From Desulfuromonadales bacterium (GTDB lineage Bacteria; Desulfobacterota; Desulfuromonadia; Desulfuromonadales; BM103), in contig DAOWJU010000332.1 of assembly GCA_030640215.1 (NCBI GenBank), forward strand, positions 1 to 14,475: 14,475 nt of DNA, in the 5' to 3' direction. How positions within the stretch are numbered: the stretch's first letter is position 1; each line of letters begins with the position of its first letter. Shown here piece by piece: positions 1 through 6,302 of this stretch. The notes under the pieces were generated by a model. That model made no database searches and was not told the DNA's origin. It was given only the letters and a program-made list of their open reading frames with translations. A program made the position numbers and the translations under genes.

Positions 1-279
1 ATTTCTCAGATACGGATTCCTCTGCTATATAAACTCTTTTGTTTACGGATCTATCCACCAAACAAAGATCGGTTGGCAGTCGCTTGGCGAGGCTCTGAAG
101 GTTTGACAGCGCCAACGGTTGGGGTAGATTAAAACGGTAGGCTGCTTCGAGCTGGGGAGGGCCTGATCGTGAGCTAAGTCATCGTGGTGTAACGCAGATA
201 GCGCCGTAAATAACCGGCATCAGCCGACACGATTGACCGCGCAGGAAAGTAGATTTACAAGGGGGGTGACCGATCCGCC
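1..279. other. Upstream region without a supported gene
   Basis: No complete gene is visible. On the minus strand, bases about 1-165 read as a protein-like open frame running off the left edge (it includes LEAAYRFNLPQPLALSNL). It is preceded by an in-frame TGA with no good start codon or ribosome binding site in between. A different minus frame just upstream (about 170-235) gives VSADAGYLRRYLRYTTMT and then a stop. This could be a decayed or frameshifted minus-strand gene such as an old transposase, but I cannot assign it. The last bases hold the archease ribosome binding site. Confidence 0.3.
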
Positions 280-711
280 ATGAACTGTTTTCAGTTGCTG
301 GAACACACTGCCGACATGGGGATAGCGGCCGAAGGGGAGACGTTGGTCGCCCTGTTCGTGCAGGCGGCGCTCGGTCTGCGGCAGATTCTTACCGCCTGCA
401 CCGATATCGAGCCGAAGACGGAGTTTCCGGTTGAGGTGCAGGGCGCGGATCGCGAAGAGCTGATGATCAACTGGTTGAGTGAGCTGCTGTTTCTGCTCGA
501 ATCGAGGCGGCTGCTCCCGGCGGCATTTGAGATCGACAGACTTGAGGTTGACACCCTCGGCGATTGCCGGCTGCGGGCGCGGGTGTTTGGGGAGACGTTT
601 GACCCTGAGCGGCATTACCTGGAGAGGGAGATCAAGGCGGTCACCTATCACCGGATCGAGGTCGAGCCGACCGCCGCTGGCTGGCGGGCGCAGATCTATG
701 TCGATCTCTGA
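280..711 (+). CDS. Archease (RtcB RNA ligase cofactor)
   Basis: This 143-aa protein has the size and hallmarks of archease. It has an N-terminal LLEHTADMGIAAEG block (residues 6-19) with the acidic and His residues of the family's metal site. It ends in the typical beta-strand pattern YHRIEVEPTAAGWRAQIYVDL-stop. In characterised systems archease speeds guanylylation of RtcB and allows multiple-turnover RNA ligation, acting as a small cytoplasmic metal-binding cofactor. The ATG is preceded by a purine-rich ribosome binding site (AAGGGGGGTG) about 10 nt upstream. The rtcB gene starts 46 bp after the stop on the same strand, the usual partner arrangement, so the two are probably co-transcribed. 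No RtcR/RtcA-type neighbour is visible. Family assignment is from sequence; the role is known family function. Confidence 0.93.
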   Translation: MNCFQLLEHTADMGIAAEGETLVALFVQAALGLRQILTACTDIEPKTEFPVEVQGADREELMINWLSELLFLLESRRLLPAAFEIDRLEVDTLGDCRLRARVFGETFDPERHYLEREIKAVTYHRIEVEPTAAGWRAQIYVDL

Positions 712-757
712 ACCCCGATCTACCGGGAGATTTTTGCACAGAAATACGGGGGTAAAA

Positions 758-2206
758 ATGGATATCAAACTGCAACAGATCGATGCCTGCCGCTGGCGCA
801 TCCCCCGTGAGGGGGCGATGCGCACCGATGGCCTGGTGTTCGCCGACCGGAAGATGATGGCCGTCCTGCAGAATGAGAAGTCGCAGGCGCTGGAGCAGGT
901 ACGCAATGTTGCAACCCTGCCCGGGATCGTCGGCCCGTCGATCGCTATGCCCGATATCCACTGGGGCTACGGCTTTCCCATCGGCGGGGTGGCGGCCTTC
1001 GATGCCGAAGAGGGGGTGGTCTCCCCCGGCGGGGTCGGTTACGACATCAACTGCGGGGTGCGGCTGCTGCGGACTGAACTGACCGTCGACGAGGTCCGGC
1101 CGCGAATTGAACAGCTGGCCGATGAACTGTTTCGCAATGTCCCTTCCGGGATCGGCTCCCATCGAAGCGATCTGAAGCTGAGCGTCGCCGAGGAGCGCAA
1201 GATGCTCACCAAAGGTGCCTCCTGGGCGGTGGAGCACGGCTACGGCCGCGCCGAGGACCTTGCGCATATTGAGGAAAAGGGGACGATCAAAGGGGCCGAC
1301 CCGCAAATAATCTCCGACCGGGCGCTCGAGCGGGGACGCAATCAGCTCGGGACCCTCGGCAGCGGCAATCACTTCATCGAGGTTGATCTGGTCGATGAGA
1401 TCGGTGACGAGCACGCCGCAAGCGTCCTCGGGCTGTTTCCCGGTCAGATCACGGTCACCATCCACACCGGCAGCCGCGGCCTCGGCTATCAGGTCTGTGA
1501 CGATCACCTGCGCATGATGCAGCGCGCCGTGCGCAAGTACGGTATCGAGTTGCCGGACCGGCAACTCTGCTGCGCGCCGCTGACCAGCCCGGAAGGGAAA
1601 CAATACCTGGCAGCGATGTCCTGCGCGGCCAATTTCGCCTTTGCCAACCGTCAATTGATCTCCGCCTGGGTGCAGGAGAGTTTCGAGCGAGTGCTCGGCA
1701 AGGGTCCGGCCGCCATGCGCATCTCGACCATCTACGACGTCTGTCACAATATCGCCAAGATGGAGACTCACCTGTTTGAGGGGAAGAAGCGGCGGCTCTG
1801 CGTGCATCGCAAGGGTGCGACCCGCGCTTTTCCGCCGGGGCACCCCGACACCTCGGAACTCTACCGCAGCGTCGGCCAGCCGGTGATGATCCCTGGCGAC
1901 ATGGGGCGCTACTCCTACGTGCTGGTCGGCACGAAAGGGGCGTTCGACGAGACCTTCGGCTCCACCTGTCACGGTGCCGGGCGACTCCTCTCCCGGCATG
2001 CGGCGAAAAAGCTGGCCCGCGGCCGCAACATCGAGGCGGAGCTCGCGGCCAAGGGGATCATCATCCGCGCCTCATCCCGCGCCACGGTGGCTGAGGAAAT
2101 TCCCGAATCGTACAAGGATGTCCTCGATGTGGTGAGCGTGGTGGAGCAGGCCGGCATAGGCAAGATCGTCGCCCGCCTGCGGCCGCTGGCGGTGATCAAG
2201 GGGTAA
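758..2206 (+). CDS. rtcB: RNA-splicing ligase RtcB, long archaeal-type
   Basis: RtcB joins RNA 2',3'-cyclic phosphate (or 3'-phosphate) ends to 5'-OH ends using GTP and Mn2+, in tRNA splicing or RNA repair. The 482-aa protein carries the expected metal and nucleotide residues: D96 and C99 in GVGYDINCG, H205 in GSGNHF, H236 in IHTGSRG, H330 in YDVCHNIAKME, and H405 in STCHGAGR, the position that becomes guanylylated. Spacing and length match the about 480-residue archaeal form rather than the about 408-residue E. coli form. The same frame stays open upstream to 479, but that part overlaps archease in another frame and is not family-like. The ATG at 758 follows ACGGGGGTAAAA, a reasonable ribosome binding site. 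Archease lies immediately upstream. No strong terminator is visible before the group II intron that begins about 50 bp downstream. Confidence 0.97.
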   Translation: MDIKLQQIDACRWRIPREGAMRTDGLVFADRKMMAVLQNEKSQALEQVRNVATLPGIVGPSIAMPDIHWGYGFPIGGVAAFDAEEGVVSPGGVGYDINCGVRLLRTELTVDEVRPRIEQLADELFRNVPSGIGSHRSDLKLSVAEERKMLTKGASWAVEHGYGRAEDLAHIEEKGTIKGADPQIISDRALERGRNQLGTLGSGNHFIEVDLVDEIGDEHAASVLGLFPGQITVTIHTGSRGLGYQVCDDHLRMMQRAVRKYGIELPDRQLCCAPLTSPEGKQYLAAMSCAANFAFANRQLISAWVQESFERVLGKGPAAMRISTIYDVCHNIAKMETHLFEGKKRRLCVHRKGATRAFPPGHPDTSELYRSVGQPVMIPGDMGRYSYVLVGTKGAFDETFGSTCHGAGRLLSRHAAKKLARGRNIEAELAAKGIIIRASSRATVAEEIPESYKDVLDVVSVVEQAGIGKIVARLRPLAVIKG

Positions 2207-2258
2207 TCTCTTTTCCGTCGGGCGGGCGCTGCCGCTCCTTGTTGACCGATGACAAAGG

Positions 2259-2408
2259 GTAGAGTAGAGAGCAGGTCTCAGCAGCTTTAGGTTTGGCTTA
2301 TCTGTTGCCGTCACTTTCGTCTGACGGTGCCTAAATAACCTCACCATGACTTCTTCAACCAGCCCTCCCTCATCAAACCGTGCGTGCGGTTTTCCCGCAC
2401 ACGGCTTT
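2259..2408 (-). other. Group II intron domains V and VI
   Basis: Domain V reads AAGCCGTG, TGCGG, a GAAAA loop, CCGCA, a CG bulge and CACGGTTT (minus strand, plus 2407-2375). The 8-bp and 5-bp stems and the AGC catalytic triad are as expected. Domain VI follows: its basal strands GAGGGAGGG (about 2370-2362) and CCTGCTCTC (about 2275-2267) pair with one mismatch, and the element ends TACTCTAC with a candidate branch A. The roughly 85 nt between these strands include an inner hairpin CCGTCA/TGACGG (2308-2313 with 2322-2327) and a flanking AGGTT/AACCT pair, so this domain VI is much longer than the usual about 35-45 nt. The structure was folded by eye. Confidence 0.7.
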
Positions 2409-2418
2409 CCGATGTTCC

Positions 2419-3756
2419 TCATCGCAAGGCATGCGCCTTCGTCCAGACTGCTGTTGTCGGCACTTTGTACAGGCCATATTTTTCGTACAAAGTCTTACTG
2501 CTAAACCGGGCGTATCCAGTACCACGATCTCTGACTTTATGGCGTTTTCGCAAGTGCGTTTGCAGCCGTGCTTCAACATGACCCCGTACCTTGACCATTG
2601 TCTTGCTGCAATTGCCATAGTGAAAGTAGTTAACCCAACCTCTTACGGTGGTGTTAACCTCCCACACTATCCCTTCAAGCGGTTTCACCGTTGTAACTCT
2701 TCTCGTGAGTTGAGTCACTCGGTCTTTGATCGTTTGCAGGGCTTTCTTCGAGGGCTGAACATTGGGGTAATATTTCCCCGTTCTTCTGCTGGTCTCCATA
2801 CAGAGGCTAAAGCCGAGAAAGTCGAACTTTTCCTGATAAGCATTGACGGTCTTCGTCTTTGTCTCATTCAAGCTCAGTTCTAACCGCTCCAGAATCTGCC
2901 GTAACACCATCAAGACCTGCCCGGATTGACCTCTCCGACACAGGATGACGATATCGTCTGCGTATCTGACGATGCGGGCACCCAGTTTCTGCTGCAAGTT
3001 GTTCCGCTCCCATATCCTGTCCAGTATGTGCAGGTAGAGGTTGGCCAGCAGCGGTGAGATAACCCCGCCTTGCGGTGTGCCTTTGCGATTGCCCTTGCCG
3101 CCGCCGATGTTCCGTTTCGTTCCATCCTTATCCATTTCCATGACTGGGGCTTTGAGCCACATCTGGAGCAGGTGGAGCATTGCTCCATCACAGATGCGTT
3201 CAGCCACCGTTGCCATGAGTTTGGCATGCGGGATAGTGTCGAAATATTTGGACAGATCGGCGTCGATGACTTCAGCGTACCCGGTGTTCAGGGCATAGGC
3301 GACATCATCAACAGCATCGTGAGCCGACTTCTTTGGTCTGAATCCGTAGGAGGTTTCACAAAAGTCCGCCTCGAAGATCGGTTCGATGACCAGTTTCGCG
3401 GCCATCTGTGCCACCCTGTCCCGGATGGTCGGGATACCCAGGGGACGCTGACTGCCATCCGCTTTTGGTATCAGGACCCGTTTAACGGGATCGGGCTTAT
3501 ACGTCCTGTTTCTCAGTGCATCTTCCAACTCCGCAATAAATGCGGCGACCCCTTCCCGTTCCTCGATGGCCACGAAGGTCACGCCATCAATCCCGGCACT
3601 CCCTTTGTTAGCACGGACAAGGGCATAGGCATGACTGAGGATGTCAGCCCGATAGACCTTGTCGTACAAGGCGTGGAAGCGGAAGGCCGGTTCCTGCTTG
3701 GCCTTGCGATAGAGCTTCCTCTGTAGTGTCCTGATCTTTTCAGGGGTTGTTAGCAT
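2419..3756 (-). CDS. ltrA: Group II intron reverse transcriptase/maturase
   Basis: This 445-aa LtrA-type protein reverse-transcribes the intron during retrohoming and acts as a maturase for splicing. Counted from the chosen ATG, the RT motifs are the ANKGSAGIDGVTF block (about 49-61), IPKADGSQRPLGIPTIRDR (about 96-114), VIDADLSKYFDTIP (about 163-176) with a catalytic Asp, GTPQGGVISPLLANLYLH (about 226-243) and YADD (about 265-268). The maturase X/thumb region follows (FDFLGFS, then VRGWVNYFHYGNCSK). The protein ends at KAHALR with no HNH endonuclease domain visible, so it is an endonuclease-minus type. The ATG at 3756 has GAGGGG about 9 nt upstream; a GTG at 3780 would add 8 residues. The frame is intact and all catalytic motifs are present, so the element may be active. 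Confidence 0.95.
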   Translation of the reverse strand: MLTTPEKIRTLQRKLYRKAKQEPAFRFHALYDKVYRADILSHAYALVRANKGSAGIDGVTFVAIEEREGVAAFIAELEDALRNRTYKPDPVKRVLIPKADGSQRPLGIPTIRDRVAQMAAKLVIEPIFEADFCETSYGFRPKKSAHDAVDDVAYALNTGYAEVIDADLSKYFDTIPHAKLMATVAERICDGAMLHLLQMWLKAPVMEMDKDGTKRNIGGGKGNRKGTPQGGVISPLLANLYLHILDRIWERNNLQQKLGARIVRYADDIVILCRRGQSGQVLMVLRQILERLELSLNETKTKTVNAYQEKFDFLGFSLCMETSRRTGKYYPNVQPSKKALQTIKDRVTQLTRRVTTVKPLEGIVWEVNTTVRGWVNYFHYGNCSKTMVKVRGHVEARLQTHLRKRHKVRDRGTGYARFSSKTLYEKYGLYKVPTTAVWTKAHALR

Positions 3757-4272
3757 ATTTGCAATCCCCTCACCTTCCACTCTTTGGTTGCGTGAACAAA
3801 GTAGGGTTCCTTCCCTCGGGCAGGGTTATGTTGTCCCATGCCCTCAAACGGTACTATGAACCCCTCCGACTCCCGATACAGCCCTTGGCGATTTCGGTCT
3901 CCCTTATACACCTTGGTTGGCACTCCTCACGAGCCACCACATCGGGTCTCCAGCACTGGGTTGAATATCTTCCACAACATGCCATCCCTTCTACCCCGGA
4001 AGATTGCAAGGATCGTTTCCGTTGTCAAAATCCTTGCACAGCGGCCTTCCCCACATGACCATAGGGTCGGCATCTTCAATTGGATTTACGAGGCTACATC
4101 CGGGTTCACTTTCGTTACGGCCTGCTGATTTGCCAATTGGGAACTCACGACCCTCTGTCACCAGAACGCCGCTCCCTTGAACTACCGGGGTGAACGGATA
4201 ACTCCCCGGACGGGACTTCAACCCGCTAGATATCCAACTGTTACTGCGAACGGTCAAGTCTCCGTTTGACAC

Positions 4273-4302
4273 ATTGTTGTGGTCAAGTAATTCTGGACAC
4301 GT
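4273..4302. other. 5' exon of the group II intron; possible IS-end remnant
   Basis: On the minus strand this reads GTGTCCAGAATTACTTGACC then ACAACAAT into the intron. It contains the presumed IBS1 (plus 4275-4282). With the intron removed, TTGACC at 2242-2247 and GGTCAA at 4281-4286 form an inverted repeat around the insertion point, so the intron may have entered a hairpin or an element terminus. The sequence resembles the kind of terminal repeat seen on insertion sequences, but I cannot confirm a family. Confidence 0.3.
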
Positions 4303-4328
4303 GGAATCGGGGGACGGAATCGGGGGAC
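4303..4328 (+). repeat. Tandem 13-bp direct repeat (GGAATCGGGGGAC x2)
   Basis: Two exact adjacent copies of GGAATCGGGGGAC lie at 4303-4315 and 4316-4328, followed by ATAATACCTATT. Sequences of this style (xGGGGACAxAATAC) are often found in REP-type repeat debris near RAYT transposase genes in related genomes; that link is from memory. No transposase gene is present here. Confidence 0.7.
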
Positions 4329-4491
4329 ATAATACCTATTCTAATGTTAGTAGAGCTGGGGTCGGACCGAAAGCGCCGGTAAAAGCCGGTAAAGAGTAAA
4401 GGGTGAAAGTCCCTGCAAACAGACGCTGGAATGGTATGCTATGAACAGACAGCCGCTCAACTCCTTTTAGCCAGTGGGTCAAGAGTGTGGC
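4329..4491 (+). other. Pcm upstream region with retroelement-like segment
   Basis: No gene is supported. The stretch holds a duplicated GCCGGTAAA (4375-4383 and 4385-4393) and a small hairpin AGGG-TGAAAG-TCCCT just after 4395. The segment AAGGGTGAAAGTCCCTGCAA resembles motifs in domain I of group II introns, so it may be a truncated second retroelement. A nine-codon frame, ATG at 4441 to TAG at 4470, is probably chance. No clear promoter for pcm was found. Confidence 0.3.
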
Positions 4492-5172
4492 ATGCGAGAG
4501 ATCAAGCTTAGTGAGATGTTGCGCACCATCGAGAGAGAAGCGAGGTTTACTGCCTCGCTGACCGGCAGGCCAAGCTTCGATCCCCGCGTCATGGAGGCGA
4601 TGGAGCAGGTTCCGCGCGATTCCTTTGTGCTGCCGGAGATGATCGATCATGCCTTTGAAAACGGGCCCCTACCGATCGGTCAGGGACAGACCATCTCCCA
4701 GCCCTATATCGTCGCCCTGATGACCGATCTGCTCGAGCCGCAATCAACGCAGACCATCCTCGAAATCGGAACCGGCTCCGGTTACCAGGCGGCCATCCTC
4801 GCGCAGTTGGTGCAACAGGTCTACAGCCTGGAAATCATCCCCCCGCTGGCTGTCGAGGCGGCTGATTTACTCTTCCGGCTAGGCTATGCCAACATTGAAG
4901 TCAAAACCAGTGACGGCCACTCCGGCTGGCCCGAACATGCCCCCTACGATGGCATCATCATCACCGCTGCCGCTACCCATTTGCCGCAGGCACTGATCGA
5001 TCAGCTCAGACCGGGTGGTCGGCTGGTCATTCCCGTCGGCCTGCCTTATATGTCGCAGGAACTGCTGCTGGTCGAAAAGGACCTGAGGGGGAAATTACAT
5101 ACCAGAGACGTGCTAGAGGTCATTTTTGTACCGATGACCGACGGCATTCATGCAAGGACGAACAACCACTGA
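4492..5172 (+). CDS. pcm: Protein-L-isoaspartate O-methyltransferase
   Basis: Pcm uses S-adenosylmethionine to methylate the alpha-carboxyl of L-isoaspartyl residues in aged cytoplasmic proteins, starting their repair. The 226-aa product has the family's GQGQTISQPYIVALMTDLL substrate/active-site block (about residues 65-83), the SAM-binding motif ILEIGTGSGYQAAILAQL (about 92-109) and the downstream DGIIITAAATHLPQALIDQL and GGRLVIPVG blocks. The N-terminus (MREIKLSEMLRTIEREARF) is longer than in E. coli Pcm, as in a known longer subgroup. The start is uncertain: ATG 4492 is chosen; GTG 4474 (six residues longer) and ATG 4516 (eight shorter) are possible, and none has a strong ribosome binding site. 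The CBS-domain gene follows after 39 bp and is probably co-transcribed. Intron and repeat debris directly upstream may have displaced the original promoter. Confidence 0.93.
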   Translation: MREIKLSEMLRTIEREARFTASLTGRPSFDPRVMEAMEQVPRDSFVLPEMIDHAFENGPLPIGQGQTISQPYIVALMTDLLEPQSTQTILEIGTGSGYQAAILAQLVQQVYSLEIIPPLAVEAADLLFRLGYANIEVKTSDGHSGWPEHAPYDGIIITAAATHLPQALIDQLRPGGRLVIPVGLPYMSQELLLVEKDLRGKLHTRDVLEVIFVPMTDGIHARTNNH

Positions 5173-5202
5173 GTGAAGAGTGGCTGAACCTGATTCACAA
5201 AG

Positions 5203-5211
5203 GAGGAGACC
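5203..5211 (+). promoter_or_regulatory. Ribosome binding site of the CBS-domain gene
   Basis: AAGGAGGAGACC directly precedes ATG 5212. It is a near-perfect Shine-Dalgarno sequence, stronger than that of pcm upstream, and fixes the start of the CBS protein. Confidence 0.7.
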
Positions 5212-5661
5212 ATGTTAGTCAGTGAATTCTGTAATCGCGAAGTCGTCATTGTCGATCGGGCAACAACCATCCTTGAAGCTGCCAAACTGATGCGCTCTGA
5301 ACATGTCGGGGACTTGGTCGTGACCGACGAGCGTAATGGTCGGCAGGTGCCGGTCGGCATCCTCACCGATCGAGACATGGTGGTCGAACTGCTGGCAGAG
5401 GAGATAGAGTTGGACAAAGTCTCAGTTGGGGATGCCATGAGCTACGAACTGCTCAGCGTCAATGAGCAGGATGGCCTGCAGGAAACCATCGTAAAAATGA
5501 GTGATCGCGGGGTGCGCCGCCTGCCGGTGGTGGACGATGCTGGCACGCTGGTCGGCATAGTCACGGTGGACGATCTGATAGAATTGATTGCCGAGCAGTT
5601 GACCGATCTGGTCCGTCTGGTCGGCAACGAACTGGTCGGGGAACGGACAAGACGGGATTGA
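5212..5661 (+). CDS. Two-CBS-domain protein
   Basis: This 149-aa protein is made almost entirely of a tandem CBS pair (Bateman module). CBS1 covers about residues 8-62 (TTILEAAKLMRSEHVGDLVVTD, then VGILTDRDMV) and CBS2 about 76-132 (LQETIVKMSDRGVRRLPVVDD, then LVGIVTVDDLIELI). Such modules bind adenosyl nucleotides and usually regulate a partner; there is no catalytic domain here, so the ligand and target are unknown. It is soluble, with no signal peptide or membrane segment. The start is fixed by AGGAGG. It is probably translated from the pcm transcript and is followed by a strong palindromic terminator. Confidence 0.92.
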   Translation: MLVSEFCNREVVIVDRATTILEAAKLMRSEHVGDLVVTDERNGRQVPVGILTDRDMVVELLAEEIELDKVSVGDAMSYELLSVNEQDGLQETIVKMSDRGVRRLPVVDDAGTLVGIVTVDDLIELIAEQLTDLVRLVGNELVGERTRRD

Positions 5662-5695
5662 GACTGATGAACTGCAAACCGCGTGGAGTATCGGG

Positions 5696-5720
5696 GACAC
5701 TTCCGGAAGTGTCACTTTTT
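5696..5720 (+). terminator. Palindromic terminator after pcm-CBS
   Basis: GACACTTCCGGAAGTGTC (5696-5713) is a perfect 18-bp palindrome followed by ACTTTTT, consistent with a Rho-independent terminator for the upstream operon. TGTCAC (5710-5715) can alternatively pair with GTGACA (5729-5734). The preceding TCGGGGACA resembles the repeat at 4303-4328, so the hairpin may derive from a dispersed repeat. Confidence 0.7.
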
Positions 5721-5778
5721 ATGATTCAGTGACAAAGCATTTTTATTTATCTTCCTGCATTGTTAGAAAAGAGGGGTG

Positions 5779-5790
5779 CTCAATATTGAG
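5779..5790. repeat. 12-bp palindrome CTCAATATTGAG
   Basis: A perfect palindrome lies 45 bp upstream of the TATAAT box at 5835. It could be an operator for a dimeric regulator, but no regulator gene is nearby. Confidence 0.3.
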
Positions 5791-5834
5791 TGTCGCCAGC
5801 TCCCGCTATACAGACCTGACCCCGCTATATGGAG

Positions 5835-5840
5835 TATAAT
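5835..5840 (+). promoter_or_regulatory. Candidate -10 box TATAAT
   Basis: A perfect TATAAT lies in otherwise non-coding sequence, about 270 bp upstream of a strong same-strand terminator. The -35 position (16-18 bp upstream) has no TTGACA-like hexamer, so recognition might need an activator. Confidence 0.3.
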
Positions 5841-6038
5841 AAAAGTGTGGCAGCAATGTTTGAATTGTTGCTCAGCCGCGCAAAGGAGGCTGCTTATCGA
5901 AACAGATGCTGATTATCGGAGAATTTGCACCAGATGTAGGCAACGCGAGGTTGCCTGCCAAGCCCGTGATAGGGGCGCGAAAGCGAATGAATATCGAAGG
6001 CCCGGCAACAAGAGCGGGCCTTGCACTGTTTGGAAACT

Positions 6039-6063
6039 GGTGACACACACCGTATGTGTCACC
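6039..6063. repeat. Inverted repeat GGTGACACA-N7-TGTGTCACC
   Basis: This is a perfect 9-bp inverted repeat with a 7-nt spacer. The same core (TGTCAC...GTGACA) appears at 5710-5734, so the two could be members of one hairpin or operator family. It has no T-tract and is not a simple terminator. Confidence 0.5.
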
Positions 6064-6106
6064 GAATTCAAGGCCATTTCTTATAAGTCACCATTTATAA
6101 AGCACG

Positions 6107-6139
6107 AAAGCCCTCAATCTTCGGATCGGGGGCTTTCTT
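6107..6139 (+). terminator. Rho-independent terminator with UUCG loop
   Basis: AAAGCCCTC pairs with GGGGGCTTT, with an inner ATC-TTCG-GAT, so the hairpin is capped by a UUCG tetraloop and followed by CTT. No protein gene ends just before it on the plus strand, which implies a transcript from the 5840-6106 region. Confidence 0.75.
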
Positions 6140-6302
6140 ACATTGCAGGCTCCTGAGAAAGGTTCAAAAACTGCTAATTTGAAAAAAACAAACAATGTGG
6201 GATAATTCATTGGAAAAATGGCCTTGATAAACAGGTTGCATGCCGTGAAGTAAGTACTTTGCCTCTCAACGCTCAACCGTTGCGCACAAAAGGAAGAACC
6301 CA

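Larger units (their letters stand above)
2259..4272 (-). mobile_element. Group II intron with encoded maturase
   Basis: This is a self-splicing retroelement of about 2.0 kb on the minus strand. Seen directly: a reverse-transcriptase gene (3756-2419), domain V straight after it (2408-2374), and a 3' end CTCTCTACTCTAC at about 2271-2259, which looks like the end of domain VI with its branch-point A. The proposed 5' end is GTGTC at 4272, close to the GTGYG consensus but off at position 5. Supporting it, the minus-strand 5' exon contains CCACAACA (plus 4282-4275), which is perfectly complementary to TGTTGTGG in the intron (plus 3979-3972), about 293 nt inside, as expected for IBS1-EBS1. Two nucleotides lie between that match and GTGTC, so the 5' boundary may be off by a couple of bases. 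The intron lies antisense just 3' of rtcB and interrupts no gene I recognise. Confidence 0.85.
5721..6106 (+). ncRNA. Candidate structured non-coding RNA
   Basis: No convincing protein is encoded here; a 126-codon frame at 5776-6156 has no ribosome binding site or family features. A consensus TATAAT at 5835-5840 could start a transcript near 5848, although no good -35 box is seen. Downstream come consecutive hairpins: CAGCC/GGCTG (about 5873-5892), AGGCAAC-GCGAG-GTTGCCT (5938-5956), CGC-GAAA-GCG with a GNRA-type loop (5976-5985), AAGGCCCG/CGGGCCTT (5997-6022) and GGTGACACA/TGTGTCACC (6039-6063). A strong terminator closes the region at 6107-6139. This is what a small structured RNA or a leader would look like. 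It matches no riboswitch consensus I can recall, so it is a hypothesis only. Confidence 0.35.

Noticed and set aside
479..757. Upstream extension of the rtcB frame
   Set aside because: It overlaps archease in another frame, has no family similarity, and a good ATG with ribosome binding site exists at 758.
220..906. Minus-strand open frame opposite archease
   Set aside because: Low-complexity Arg/Leu-rich shadow of archease and the rtcB start.
641..1999. Long minus-strand open frame opposite rtcB (452 codons)
   Set aside because: It is a GC-rich antisense shadow of rtcB with no recognisable domain; rtcB has every catalytic residue.
3070..3726. Plus-strand open frame opposite the intron maturase
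   Set aside because: Antisense shadow; the minus strand encodes an intact RT with YADD.
5848..6025. Cobalamin or cyclic-di-GMP riboswitch
   Set aside because: The conserved boxes of these riboswitches are not recognisable, and the downstream gene is not in a related pathway. The cobalamin operon is on the other strand with its promoter outside the window.
5776..6156. 126-codon plus-strand frame
   Set aside because: No ribosome binding site, runs through several hairpins and into a terminator, and its composition is not protein-like.
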